From Apophysomyces variabilis (taxonomy: Eukaryota > Mucoromycota > Mucoromycetes > Mucorales > Mucoraceae): a stretch of 64,000 bases of DNA. The position numbers and the translations under genes were made by a program. A model generated the notes under the pieces. It worked only from the letters and a program-made list of their open reading frames with translations, ran no database searches and was not told where the DNA came from. Each line of letters starts with the position of its first letter. The stretch's first letter is position 1. The stretch is from positions 237,936 through 301,935 of the forward strand of contig MZZL01000407.1 of assembly GCA_002749535.1 (NCBI GenBank), given 5' to 3'. This document shows, in pieces, positions 1 to 11,590 of the stretch.

Positions 1-744
1 CTTTTGAGATTGATATGAAAAGCTGACTCGTCAATAAAGACACAGTTACTAAAGTAATCCATGTCTGTCTGCATCCATCTAACAACCCAGTCATATCTTG
101 CATCAATAACTTCGACTGAATTTCTGTTCTTCGAATGAAAATGAGCTTTCTTAAAAGAAAGACTACACTTTTCAGTCATAAACTCGTACAAGTTCGTCTT
201 AGAGATGCGCAAGTCCGTGAACTGTTCAGTTAGACTTTCCATTGCTTGCTCCAACACTGCTGAGGGGTTCTCGTCAATAAACTTTATCAGGTGCTCTTTG
301 TGCGTGTCATTCAAAAGAGCTGGCCGGCCTGTTTGTTTTGTATATTGCCTAGGCTGAATTTCATCGTTAGGGTTTTCTTGATCTTTCTTAACCCATCCAT
401 AAGCAGTTCTACGTGCTATGCCCATCTGTTTCGCAGCTTTACCAGCCGTTAGGCCCTTCTCATAGATGAGAAAGCAAAAGTGCTCCTTTTGATCAGCGGT
501 GTAGCGCTTGTAAGGCTGCCTTTTCTTTCCATCATTTAGCGTCTCTTCGGTAGATTTCTCCTCTTTGACCGTGTTTTTTCGCGTTCAACAATCGCTCGGG
601 TGGTTTAAGGTCCAAGTACTGATTATAATCCGTTATACAATCAAGAGGAAATGCTGCTTCATCGACATCCATTTCCAGCGGCTCGTGGCCAGCTTCATCC
701 ACGACTTTTCCTTGTCCGTCTTCGAAGTAAAACTTGTATTCCAT
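1..744 (-). pseudogene. Tc1/mariner-type transposase, 5' part, frameshifted and cut by the window edge
   Basis: Read on the minus strand from an ATG at 744, the first about 55 codons give an acidic leader. The frame then breaks near an A-run around 578-583 and continues one frame over into a typical Tc1/IS630 transposase. That part has a helix-turn-helix (KRYTADQ..., then GIARRTAYGWVKKDQENP), a GRPALLNDTH linker and the start of the DDE domain with the first catalytic Asp in FIDESAFHI, at the window edge. The layout (acidic leader, HTH, GRP linker, F-DES block) matches the intact element at 6465-7805, but the sequences are clearly diverged. The frameshift may be real decay or a homopolymer error. 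The second Asp and Glu lie outside the window. Confidence 0.8.
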
Positions 745-798
745 TTTTATTGAACAAAATATAACAGTATCGTAAAGTGTGCTGAATGAGTTTCAGGG

Positions 799-921
799 GT
801 GTGCCAATTTTTGCTTTTTACTAGAGCGAAATTTCGTGCGGGGCGGTGTGCCAAATTGTCTTGGCGGAGTGTGCTAATTTCTTATATTTTTTCTGTGCGA
901 AGTTTTTGAGAGGGTGTGCCC
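799..921. repeat. Four spaced GTGTGCC-type motifs upstream of the Tc1 transposase
   Basis: GTGTGCCAA, GTGTGCCAA, GTGTGCTAA and GTGTGCCCA occur at about 799, 846, 869 and 914, just outside the transposase start. Such arrays at transposon ends often act as subterminal transposase-binding repeats; that role is inferred here. No terminal inverted repeat could be paired because the other end is off the window. Confidence 0.45.
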
Positions 922-1372
922 AAAAGTTTCCGAAAAAAGTGTACACCGCCTCTGAAGGTGGTGAAGGGTGAAAATGTCGTGTCACCAAGTAGCCAATCAT
1001 CAAAGCTCCACTTTCACCGTTCACCTTTCACCACTCCAAAAATTGCGCCGTGAAAACCCCGACTGTTTCATTCACAAATCGTGATAACGGGAAGCCGGTG
1101 TTCACTCAGCAACGGGCAATAAGTCGAGCCAATCTACTTACAATATTGGACTATAATACTTTAACGTCATTACTAAGGAATAATGAAGCGAATGAACATA
1201 TTGTAGACTGAGTTTTCGTAAGATGCACGGACGTTAAAAGAGGAATGCATTTGCTTGCGTCCACGTTTCTACGTCTGTCTCTTATTGCTTGGCTGATTCA
1301 GTTTAGTTGTTTATGATATATCTATGGTTAATTAAACCTGATAATTGNAAAAGTTTCCGAAAAAAGTGTACA
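922..1372. repeat. 24-bp exact direct repeat flanking a 403-bp stretch that ends in an N
   Basis: The same 24 bases (AAAAGTTTCC followed by GAAAAAAGTGTACA) occur at 922-945 and 1349-1372. The single ambiguous base of this part of the window, N at 1348, sits directly before the second copy. This may be a real repeat or a misjoined contig end. Confidence 0.7.
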
Positions 1373-3322
1373 TAGCTACAAGTACGGAAGCGTTAGCAAG
1401 CGAATGTAACTTAAGAATTGACTGGCTGGATTTGCCGAGTTGTCCACATAACTTCCGTATACCGGATAAAACGGGAAGACAGCTATCAACACTTGTTCAA
1501 AGAAATTCCGTAAGCTAGTGCTCACGTTTTCACTTGGAATAGGGAGCTTTCATACATCGATATCGCTTCAAGTTATTTCCGTAATGCCTTGCTGTGAATT
1601 CATTTTATTGCCCAATATTCAGCTATCATTGTTGCATCCAATACCGGACTATTACAATATACGGATTCCTTCCTACTCTGTCTGTGCCTATAGGACACAC
1701 AAGTGATTTCAGATGCTTTTCATTAAGGACAACAGTATTTATTGTACAATCAATTACCTTTCAATTGCACTCTCAATTTTTCCCACAGTATTCCATTGAT
1801 CAATGGCTGTTTGAAGGGATAGAGTACGAATTGCAGCTTTCCAAAAGAGGAGTTGAGCCTGTTATGGGATTATTCCGTAAAATTGTCTCACTGTTGTTTA
1901 TAAAATATTCATTAACAGAAAAGCCAAGAATTCTATTTGCTAAACATTATCTCATATTGAGTATTTGCTTTTATTACGTTTCCTCGTCTTTTTATTGTAT
2001 ATCATATTGTAATCAACTTGATCTTTGTTTGGGCAGTATCAAAAACTCTTGACAGCTGCCGCATTTTATCTCGTTCATTATAGGTGCGCCAGGCAAAGAT
2101 AAGAATTGCGATGCTCATGGTAAAGAAACTTAAAATAGGTAAATAGAGTACTCCTTTCCCGTCGGACAAAAAGGACCAAGGCAAAGCAGAGAGAGTTTGT
2201 GAAATTCACAAGATCTTGGATGCATATCGGTTGGGGCCATATACCGATGATTGATCGCTGCGCTAATACGGCCAGCAGAAAACCTGATGATACTTACCTT
2301 ACTATATCACCATAGCCTGATTATTGCCGTGTATGACATCAAAGCCGTGCACCTATTGTTGACCCAGCTATGATGAAATAAAAATAGCTTTTGCATGATT
2401 CAAGCATAACAGAAGAGCTTTTGTGCAGCTATCATTTGAAACTTTTGCTCAAGAGCGCGATTGAGAGCTGATGGACTCTGTTTCTAAGCACAGTAGATCA
2501 AGGACGTTAACAACCTGCGCCTCAAATCCCACTCATGTTAGATGCTACTAGACTCTTCAATCCCATGGGGACAATTTTTTTCTTACCGTGATAGAAAACA
2601 TCTTTGATACGTCGATTCGGCAAGCTTTTATTCTGTTCGGTAGGTTCAAAGAAGCATAGCACAATACACATAATGAAACTTGGGTACCATTCAATGATTT
2701 TGTTGGTTTATTTTTATTTGTCTTGATATTGATGGCTGCATTCACCAACTTGTGCTCCGTGCCTGGATCCTATCCTATGTATCTGCAAAGTAATTAAGTT
2801 TACCAAAATTGGGCTCCGACGTGGAGTTCCAGTTAACAATCTATTGCTGAGCAGCAGAACTCAGTCAAATACTTCTTCAGAATGAACTTTTGAATATCTT
2901 TAGACCCATTTCCCTTTGGTAATGAAATGGTACAATCCGCAGAGTTAGACCGGCGAAGAGAATGAACAAAAGAGGTGCAAAGCGAAAGGGCCATACACTA
3001 GTTTTTTCTTATACATACTTCATACAGTATAGTTTGGTTCGTAATGTGGGCGTAAACATAGGTAATGTAAAGTAGTTACGGATTTGTCTATATCGATTTA
3101 GCTTAATCTATGAGAGAAATGACGAGCTTTTGGTATTATATTGTTGTCTTGTACCCTACGCCATTTCCTGGAGGGCTAGCGTTCCGAAAGGTCCTGCAAA
3201 CTTGAATGTACGACGACATAAACAGGATTCGCTATAAATGTCCGAGGTTTTACCGAAGATGGTCTCAGACGTATTCCGCGATGTTAGTACCTATTTCATT
3301 GAATCAAAAACCCCGCAAGTCA
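1373..3322. other. No convincing gene; weak ORFs only
   Basis: I see no recognisable gene. A 152-codon open frame (1594-2052, plus) and a 60-codon minus frame (2002-2184) with one hydrophobic segment (LYLPILSFFTMSIAILIFAW) are the longest. Neither has recognisable motifs, and the rest is A+T-rich with frequent stops in all frames. The minus frame could be one exon of a small membrane protein, but nothing supports it further. Confidence 0.4.
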
Positions 3323-4377
3323 TTAGTCAGAAGTGGGGCTTTGATGGCCCGAGGATGCCATGTGCTTGTTCAACCACGTTTTGAGCTTGTATACTTTAGA
3401 GCATTGACTACAAGAGTATTGTGGTCCGGTGATATCTGAGTCGAAACGAACAGGTTGCATAAGCAATGTACCTGCACTGGGCTCCGGCTAATGAAGTTTA
3501 GATTATTTAAAAGGTTACACAGGAGTTTATCAGAACTTACCTTTTTATGGTCATCTGCATGAGCCATAAAGCACGGCTGGTTGAAGGGTTGCTGTTGAGA
3601 AACGGATTGACGAGTTCCAAAGGCTGGCGACAAAGACATATGGTCAGCGTGTTCGGATAGGGTTAAATCAGAGGGCGATGGCAAACCAACACCAAAATCA
3701 AACGTGGCAGCCGTATTGGCACCGTGAACGTATGCGACATCAGGAACTACGGTTTCGTCTGGATAAGATTCGGGGATAACCCTCATGTTCACCAGTAAGC
3801 TTTGACAGCGATTGAGCGTAAGATGGAATTCACCATAATATTGCATTAATTCTTGTTGTACTTGGATGCGAATCCCAGGACATATTCCGATTAACCATTT
3901 AAGCAGCTGAATTTTTGACCATCTGTCACTTAGGATGTCTTGGCAGTCTCCAGCTTCTCTAAGCAAGATTTTCGGGTCGGCAATTGAAAACAAGTCGGAG
4001 TACTGAAACGAGGCAGTGGGAATGAAAGCAATTGCATAATCGTTTGCAACATCAGGAACCACAAGTTTGTCGGGGCGGAATTCGGGAGCAAACGCCATAG
4101 CAATCAGTGACAACTGATAGAGATGTGTTGTATAAATAAATTCACTGTAAGCTCTAGCTAATCCCTGCCGTAGGCCTTGGATTTTAGACATTAAGTTCGG
4201 ATGAATAGGTGTGTTGTTGAGCAAGCATTGAAGTGATTTGATTTTGTCCCAGGTTTTAGTTAGAATCTGATGGCGATCTTTCAGATTTGCAAATTTCTCG
4301 GAAATAGACGGTTGCAGGCGGTCTTGCGTGATAATTTGAGAATAATTGACCGATTGAAAGCGAATAGGACCGGTCAT
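3323..4377 (-). CDS. Family A protein: tandem helical repeat with C-terminal C2H2 finger (frame break before the finger)
   Basis: Exon 1 (4377-3541, 279 codons) holds two copies of one helical unit, at about residues 41-111 and 151-214. Each has W-x-K-I near its start, a Y-x-E-F block in the middle and ends in VVPDVA (RPDKLVVPDVA; YPDETVVPDVA). A Ser/Pro/Gln-rich linker follows. A clean donor (AAG/GTAAGT) at 3540 and an acceptor before 3435 lead to an exon with a C2H2 finger, YSCSQCSKVY...LNKHMASSGH, ending at a TAA at 3323. As written, the splice joins the finger one base out of phase and would instead give a short different tail, so either a single-base error or a disabling frameshift lies here. 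The unit recurs in the protein at 39070-39573, and the helix-plus-finger plan recurs at 35805-36606. Probably a nuclear DNA-binding protein; the function is unknown and I know no family name. Confidence 0.6.
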
Positions 4378-4899
4378 TTAAAACAAACGAGAGACTTGTA
4401 TAGCTTTTGTTACTTGTCAGTATCCTGCACGAGATTTTTTTTATAACCTCTATGAGAACTTTTTGGTTTATATATATGTATTTCATTAGCAGTTCTGAAC
4501 CGCAGATCTACTTCCTGCAGACTCAAAGGTGTTGCATTGGATCTGGAAGCGGAATTTGCTACTTCCCCAAATGATCTTTACTTTGCAGCTCAGACATGAT
4601 CTATTGCCCCTGTTTCTTAATATAACGTTCGGAGGAACAAAAAGAAAGTGGCTGAACTTATACACCGACCGGAGTTGAAAAGTTCCCAAATATGAGCTGT
4701 CCATCCATTTCCCGTTTCCGGAAACCTTAAATTGCGAAGTATCAAATTGACATGATACATTATGGGCAACCAAAAAAGTTCACGAGTGCTATCTTCACAA
4801 AGTTAACTTAGTAAAAATACGCAAAGCACGCGAAACACGCAAATATTAGTTTACTGGATATCAGATGGATATTTTATTTAGGTAATCATCAGACTTAGA

Positions 4900-5075
4900 A
4901 AACAGTGTCTACAAAACCCTTAAAGATCACTAAGACATATTTGATCGCATGCAAAGCCAATTCTGCCGGTCAGAGTATCCTCCTGCAGCAGTTCTTCCTT
5001 TTCAGTTTTTTCTTACAAAAAACCAAAATTTTTCAATAGGATTCAGTTCTAGTTGAGTAGGGTGCAAGATACAGT
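4900..5075 (-). pseudogene. Tc1/mariner transposase C-terminal remnant
   Basis: The minus strand from 5074 reads LHPTQLELNPIEKFWF, the conserved block around the catalytic Glu of Tc1/mariner enzymes. After a one-base shift it continues KLKRKELLQEDTLTGRIG then FACDQICLSDL, typical of the extreme C-terminus. Nothing upstream is intact, so this is a short decayed piece. The neighbouring minus ORF at 4486-4773 (95 codons) has no recognisable motif and I do not call it. Confidence 0.7.
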
Positions 5076-5311
5076 AGAGATGTGGCGAGCATACAATATT
5101 GTGGTATCCACACTACAGTGGATACTTGTTACTCCGCTTATGTCTAACTAGGGACTTGGCATAACACAAGATCAAGTATTCTAACTCAGTCCCATTAAAG
5201 GAGACAACTACAAATCAAATTCCGCTTTCTAACATATAAATAAAGATGAGTGAGACCCCTAATAAGTAAATTGTTTGAAACCACAAACAATTCTGCAAGC
5301 AGTACGTTACA

Positions 5312-5710
5312 ATGAATGAACAATCCAAACCGAAGACCCAGAAATCCTCGCCATTTGCATCATATAATGGATCCTATCAATATAACATTATACAGGACTT
5401 TCAATGGCACCTTGAAAGAAAATTGAACGATCTCAACGATGATCTTGATGAAATGCTCCAACAATTCGAAAGCATCCGAAAGGCCTCCTCCAACCTATAT
5501 TCGCACGCTTGCGCGCACTGTGAGCAAATTTTAAATACACATCCTCTTGTCACCGATACTTCGTCTCCCATTCCTAACGATTTCCACAACAAAGCAGCAA
5601 TGTGCCAGACAGCACATCCTACTAACAATGGAGCCTCAGAGAATCTCTGTGTAACCATACTAGCTGGCAACGAATCAGGCTATTGTCAGGGGATACCTGG
5701 CTCAAGTTAA
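5312..5710 (+). CDS. Family B small protein (132 aa), uncharacterised
   Basis: Single-exon frame of 132 codons from ATG 5312. Residues about 26-60 form a probable amphipathic helix with the pattern QY.II.Q..Q..L..K....DLDEML..FES, followed by NLYSHACAHC and a Ser/Thr/Pro-rich tail. The same block is found at 42671-43270 (QYRIVQ, DLDKVLARFES, SHNTHSE, then SDFH) and, broken, at 32840-33162 (LNNDLDEMI, YSHCSQGLD). There is no signal peptide and no membrane segment. It is transcribed away from the family A gene about 0.9 kb to the left. The function is unknown; conservation of the helical core between three divergent copies argues that it is, or was, a real protein. Confidence 0.6.
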   Translation: MNEQSKPKTQKSSPFASYNGSYQYNIIQDFQWHLERKLNDLNDDLDEMLQQFESIRKASSNLYSHACAHCEQILNTHPLVTDTSSPIPNDFHNKAAMCQTAHPTNNGASENLCVTILAGNESGYCQGIPGSS

Positions 5711-6300
5711 TGCACGGAACGAATCTGACACGGTATTGCGACATTTTGGTTATTTTCCTCACAATGACCACATCATGCCTTTCTATTTAGCACGTCATGC
5801 GTATCAAAAAGTATTGTTTTGCACACATGGCTATTACCATTATTTTCAAATATGATGAAAACAACTTTTAGACCAGGGTCCTAGAGGTATATGTAGATAC
5901 CATGGTACAATTTATATGAGCCGGTTATTCATGCGTCTTCACTTTAATCTATGTTTTTTGTTTTATTTTATCGTATTTTATTTTGTTTTGTTTTTACTAC
6001 ACAAGGACTCTAAATATATGATGCATTGCCTATCGGTATGTCTATAAAACATCTGCTTCCTTCTTGTGGTATATGTTAGAGACAATTGGGCAAAAAGAAG
6101 AATTGGACAATGGAATCCTATGAGATTAGGGCTTGTAACTGGGCCAGGTCCAGGGTCAGTCCGGCCCATGTATCACCGGACCACCGGGCATTGGTCCAAG
6201 ATGTGGCTCAGATATGGTGGCCCAGCCCAGTTATGGCCCGCTTAACTACCTAATAAATGCAGCCCACCCGACTACCCGATTATCTATAAACAGGCTGTTA

Positions 6301-7944
6301 CTGGTTTTTTCAAAAGTTTTTGAAGATTCCGCCCAAAATTGTTTAAAGCTTCCGAGAAAGAATTTTATAAATTCGTCCAATGAAATTATGAAAATCTTGT
6401 TACTGATATTTTGAACAAAGTACATTTTTCTGTTCAGGGCGTAGCGCAACAATATTTAAAAACTATGGGCACTCATAGCACCAACTACGGAATATTAAAC
6501 GATCATCTAGTTGAGCAAGACATTGAAATGGAACAATACTCTGATGAGGAAACTGATTTAGCGCAGGACATGGTTGTTGATGACGCCCAAGTGAATTTAA
6601 TTACTGTTTATCAGATGAACATAGATGAAGAACAACGCGTTCCTGATGAGGATTGCTTTTCGGAAGAAGCAAAAGAAGAAGACAAGCCAATTATAAAGGT
6701 TATAAAACATCAAAAGAGGACAAATAGCAAGTACTCGGCAGACCAAATCGCGAAGTTAATCCATTACAGGATTGAAACCGGCTCAACCATTGCCGAGGCT
6801 GCCAGAAAGGCCGGAATTAAATACAGTGCCGCATACAATTTTGTTAAGCAATACGAAGAAGACCCCGACAAAGCTTTGCCTGGCATTGAACGGAAAGAAA
6901 GAAAGAAACATGGAAGACCTACTAAGCTGAATGAGGAGCACACTAAGTTTCTGACAGCATACTTTGACGCTAAGCCATTTGCTGTCTTGGAAGACGCTAG
7001 AAATGATTTATGTGCTGCTTTTGAAGGTTTAAGCGTCAGTGTCCCCACTGTGCACAGGCATGTCATTAGCGAATGCAACTTTACGTTGAAAAGAGCGGAG
7101 AAGTTACCAGCTAAACGAAACAGCGAAGAAATCATTAAGGAAAGGAAAGAGTGGGTAGAAATGGTCATGAAAGATAGTTCAATCGAGTACACTACAAACT
7201 GTGTTTTCCTTGACGAATCTGGCTTTAATATGCACATTATGCGAAACTACGCGAGGTCAAGAAAAGGGGAGCCAGCAAAAGTCATCATTCCAACCCAACG
7301 TGGCATATCAGTTACCATTCTAGGTGCTATTTCTTCCGCTGGAGTGATTGATGTATCTTTGCGTTTGCCAGATGTTTATCACCGAAAGAAAAGAAAAGCG
7401 AATGGCAAGGAAAAGATTGAAACACACCGTGGCACTAGGGCCGATGATTTTGCGGTCTTCGTAAGAAATGTGTTGGATGTGCTTGACAGAAACAACCTAC
7501 GTAACTTTAACATCGTTATTGATAATGCTCCAATTCACTCGTCTGATGGTGTAGCTGAGGAAATTGAGGCAAGAGGTCACAAACTTCTTCGATTACCGCA
7601 GTATTCACCATTTCTTAACCCAATCGAGGAGTTCTGGTCCAAAGTTAAAGGTGCAATAAAAAGGCATCCATTGAGTGAAAGTGATCACTTGACTCCTAGG
7701 ATTGTTGAAGCATGCAAGGAAGTTCGAAAGAAGGATTGTGAAGGATGGATCAGACATTCAATTTCGTTCTTTCCTCGTTGCTTGGCAGAGGAAAAGGATT
7801 TATAATAAACTTATCTTCAAACAACCGACTCCAAAATAAGTGTTCGCTTTTCTTCAAAGTTTCATTGGATAAATTTATAAAATTCTTTCTCCGAAGTTTA
7901 AACAATTTTGGGCGGAATCTTCAAAAACTTTTGGAAAAAACCAG
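6301..7944 (+). mobile_element. Tc1/mariner element, apparently complete, TA target duplication
   Basis: Near-perfect terminal inverted repeats of about 85 bp run inward from CTGGTTTTTTC (6301) and, on the opposite strand, from CTGGTTTTTTCC (7944). The shared core reads GAAGATTCCGCCCAAAATTG on both sides. TA dinucleotides flank at 6299-6300 and 7945-7946, the Tc1 signature. The total is 1,644 bp with one uninterrupted transposase. It sits in the left arm of the hAT element, so it inserted later. Good inverted repeats and an open reading frame suggest a recent, possibly still active copy. Confidence 0.92.
6465..7805 (+). CDS. Tc1/mariner DD34E transposase
   Basis: Cut-and-paste transposase of about 446 residues from ATG 6465; the frame is open from 6411, but the upstream part has no ATG and ends in an acceptor-like TTCTGTTCAG. 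An acidic leader is followed by a helix-turn-helix region (KYSADQIAKLIHYR, then AEAARKAGIKYSAAYNFVKQ), a KHGRPTKLNEEH linker and the DDE catalytic domain. The catalytic residues are Asp in FLDESGFNM, Asp in VIDNAPIHS and Glu in FLNPIEEFWSKVK. The last two are separated by 34 residues, as in Tc1. No stop or frameshift is seen. The gene lies within its own inverted repeats and nothing else is encoded there. Confidence 0.92.
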   Translation: MGTHSTNYGILNDHLVEQDIEMEQYSDEETDLAQDMVVDDAQVNLITVYQMNIDEEQRVPDEDCFSEEAKEEDKPIIKVIKHQKRTNSKYSADQIAKLIHYRIETGSTIAEAARKAGIKYSAAYNFVKQYEEDPDKALPGIERKERKKHGRPTKLNEEHTKFLTAYFDAKPFAVLEDARNDLCAAFEGLSVSVPTVHRHVISECNFTLKRAEKLPAKRNSEEIIKERKEWVEMVMKDSSIEYTTNCVFLDESGFNMHIMRNYARSRKGEPAKVIIPTQRGISVTILGAISSAGVIDVSLRLPDVYHRKKRKANGKEKIETHRGTRADDFAVFVRNVLDVLDRNNLRNFNIVIDNAPIHSSDGVAEEIEARGHKLLRLPQYSPFLNPIEEFWSKVKGAIKRHPLSESDHLTPRIVEACKEVRKKDCEGWIRHSISFFPRCLAEEKDL

Positions 7945-8311
7945 TAGTAAACAACATTTAAGCTGAATCACTATAAGCGTACCTTGTGACTTTGCTTATA
8001 TATAGCGTTTCGTTCTGGTTTCTCTTACCACCATCCTTTATCTTCTCGTTTTCCCCTACAAGTATTGGCGAAGACACAGTAGTCTTTTCCTTTTTTCTTT
8101 TCTTTGCTTTCAGGTTACAGCAAAGATACAGTAGTCTTTCTCTTCTTTTTTTTTTCGTTTTCTTTTTATATTCATTTTGGTTCTAGTTTCTTTTTTTTTC
8201 TCTCTCTTTTCGCTTTTCCTTGAACGTAACTGCTAAGATGTCCTTTAATGAAGTCAGTTCAACAAACGATGCGATCTCATTAAAAGACATGCAAGAACTC
8301 TAACTGATGAC

Positions 8312-10623
8312 ATGCACAACACTACTCTTTCTGAATCCTCTACGTTAACAAGTGCTGCAAAAAGACAAAGACGAACAACAAGCATTGTCTGGAAGTTTAT
8401 TAGAAAAGCGAATGGACAAATGAAACCAAACGTGCCAAATGCATTTTATGTGAGAGGTATACTTACGATTACTAGCATGCTCTTGGGTTCTTACAAAAGC
8501 AATTAGCAAAAACAAAGATTTCTTCGTCAAGTGTCACGATGGCAGTACAAAACAATCACTACTACATTTACAAACAAAGTATTATAGCGAGTATAGTGTT
8601 GCGAAGGGAGAGCCTGTGAAAGGCCCTTGACAAGTACTTTGGCAGGTAGGTTGGATTGCAGATAGGTTTAATAATAGACTTACCGGTTTTTATACTAGTT
8701 CACTACAAAGACCATTTGACCAAAATGACTTCCGAAAAAAGCTTGCTGAGTGGGTCCTTGTCAATGACCAGCCGTTCTCTGAGATTGAATCCGTACACTT
8801 CTATAATCTTGTTCAAACGTTGCAACCTGCTGCCGCTACTGTCTCGGGGAAAACTATTCGTAACGACATTATTCAAAACTTTGAGGATGGTCGGGCACTG
8901 TTGGAAAAGAGACTGAATGTAAGTTTATTTCTTTTAATGAGCCATAGTATTAAATTTCGTCTAGGATTTGGATGCAAAAATATCAATCACGCTTGATGTC
9001 TGGACCTCACCAAACTATCATTCTTTTCTGGGAGTAACAGGTCACTTTGTCAACGAAAACAGGGAACTTCAGGACATCTTGCTGGATTTTATTCCAATGG
9101 TTGGCTCACATACGGGTGAAAATTTGGCGAAAGTATTCATGGACTCGATGCATGACTTGAATATTGCTACAAAGGTAAATTGATGTTAAGTACAATATCG
9201 TTTCTAAAAACGTTGTAGATCCTGGCTACCACTACTGACAATGCCACCAGCAATGATACGATGATGATGATCCTTGAAGAACAGTGGGAAAAGCTCGGTG
9301 TACTTGGCGTGCAAGATGCTCTGAAAAGGTTGAATGTACTACCAACAGCTGAAGATGAAGATGAACCTGCACTTTTCCTTAGACTTGGTGGTATTAGAGA
9401 TATAGTTTAAAAGGTAAATTTCGTTTTTATTCAGCTTAAATTATAGTAATAAGTTCACATTATAGCTTCAGTCTTTGATTCGATCTATCCACATGTCAGT
9501 TAAACGTCGTGAACAACTTCAAACCTACATCAACACCACGGAAAACTGTCCGTCTATCCAACCAACACTTGACTGCAGAACATGATGGAACTCTACCACA
9601 GATATGATCGACAATGCAATCAAATTGAGAATTCCGTTGATACTTTTAGTGGCTGCCGATAGAAAGGCGATGAGTATGTTTGAACTAAGTGATCATGAAT
9701 GGGACCTGTTGTCTGAATTTTTAAACTTATTTTCTGTAAGTATATTATATGTCTTCATGGTTATTGCTTACTTATTTTGTTCTGTAAAAGATTTTTCGAA
9801 CAACGACGTCGTTTTTGTCTGCATCAAAATATCCAACGATCAGTGCCGTCATCCCTGCCTATAATCTCATGATGGATAAGCTGGACAGATATACATCATC
9901 TTCACACGAACTTGCTACTGCCGCTGAAACATGCTTTCAAAAACTAAGAAAATACTATTGCAAAACCGACCTTTCACCAATCTGTTCTGTCGCTACAAGT
10001 AGGTTAAAACTATTTGACTCTTCCGATGACTTGTATGTTTACTCCGTATATTAGTTCTTGATCCACGATTGAAAACTGATCACTATCGAAAACATGAATG
10101 GGGTGATGAATGGATCGATTTCTGCAAAGAGAAATGCCAAGAAGTGTATGATGTTTACAAGCCTTTCATCTTGTATGACGATGAAGAACTGATGAAAGCA
10201 CCAAGTGAAGGCTTACATGAGGCAAATACCAGCACCGATGCTGATCTTGATGAGTTTTTTGAACATATGTATGGCGACGTCAACAGCACAGCACTAAAGA
10301 AGAAAAGTAAAGCAACTGAACTGGATGACTACTTGGAAAAAGGCAAAGAAAGAACAAGCGATCCATTGTTGTGGTGGCGTGACAGACAAGCAGTATATCC
10401 AGTACTCTCTCGGATTGCTCGTGACTTTTTGGCAATTCCAGGTATCATTGATATCAATAGTTACCAAAATTATATTGACTTTAGAATAGGCTCCAGTGCA
10501 TCAATTGAACGTGTCTTTTCTAGCGGAAGGAATCTCATCTCACAAAGCCGATCGTCATTGAATGTTGAGACCATTCGAGCATGCATGCTAGAGAAACACC
10601 GAATTCGCACTCAATTGCACTAA
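8312..10623 (+). pseudogene. hAT-family transposase, multi-exon, with several stops
   Basis: The pieces follow hAT order. A BED-type zinc finger start (SIVWKFIRK, then KCILCER one frame over) is followed by WVLVNDQPFSEIESVHF, and then, after an intron (8918-8964), by ISITLDVWTSPNYHSFLGVT with the first catalytic Asp. Next come TTDNATSN, a degenerate RT*WNST block (stop in place of Arg), ILDPRLKTDHY across an intron near 9999-10052, and the C-terminal dimerisation domain (DPLLWWRDR, IGSSASIERVFSSGR, RSSLNVETIRACMLEK). At least three in-frame stops or shifts (about 8440, 9409, 9584) show it is dead. It belongs to the hAT element at 6127-14891. Confidence 0.88.
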
Positions 10624-11590
10624 TTGCTTTACACTTTAATCTGGTCACTGTGTTTTTTGTCATTGCTTTTTTCTTAATTCTTACTGTCAGTTTCTTTATT
10701 TCGTTTTATTGCTTAGCTTTTTGCAACCAATTTTTTTTATTCACTAAAGGCTCTTTATATACTTAACTATACTTGTTACAAATAAATGCAATTGCGTTTC
10801 ACATCACTTAACTTGCGTTTGTTATGACGTTGCAATGACATGCATTACGAATCAGTTAATTAACATTGGGATCAATGTTTGAAATCAATTGAGCAAAAAG
10901 TTTTGTCAGGAATCGGGTCAAGCATCGCTTTAGTTGATTGGGCTTTGGGCCAAGGTTGGGCCCAACTATAATGGCCCAGCGGGTCAAGGGTCTATACTTT
11001 AACCCAGCCCAGTGGGCCATGGGCCAATATACTGACCCGGCCCACTTAGACCGGCCCACGGGTGACTATATTTTAGAGGTAACCCTCTTAGAGGTACCCC
11101 CCGAAAAAGGAAATTGAAAAAGTACCTCTAAAATCATTTTCAGTTTTAGAGGTACCTCCACTTTTAATGCACTTTATGGTTTCTTTACATATGTCTTTAT
11201 GTCAAATGCAATCTAAATGCTAAATGAAAGTTGCAGCTATCATTTCCAATAATTATGTAAGAAAGGGGTGTAGTAATATTATGGCTATACCAAGTATATT
11301 GTTCCTAGGTGTAATTTCTAAACAAAGTATATTAGAAGCAAATGGACATTAGAGAAAGAAGAAATAACACTGTCGTTTATCGTTTATAATCTAGTTATGA
11401 CAGGTTTAAGTAAATGACATCAATTGTAATATAATTACTATCTTTACAAAGCGCATTTTGATTACCCCTTCCAATTTTTGAAAACTTAGATATAAATACT
11501 ATGAGCTGTTCCTATTTTTGAAATTAACAGTTTAAACACCCTTCTACCAAGCAATTTTACGCGAATACTTCTCAAGATTAAACTAGCAAA

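Noticed and set aside
6764..7237. 157-codon minus frame
   Set aside because: Antisense shadow of the Tc1 transposase, no motif.
7986..8240. Pyrimidine-rich open frame
   Set aside because: Low-complexity T/C leader of the hAT transposase; composition explains the openness.
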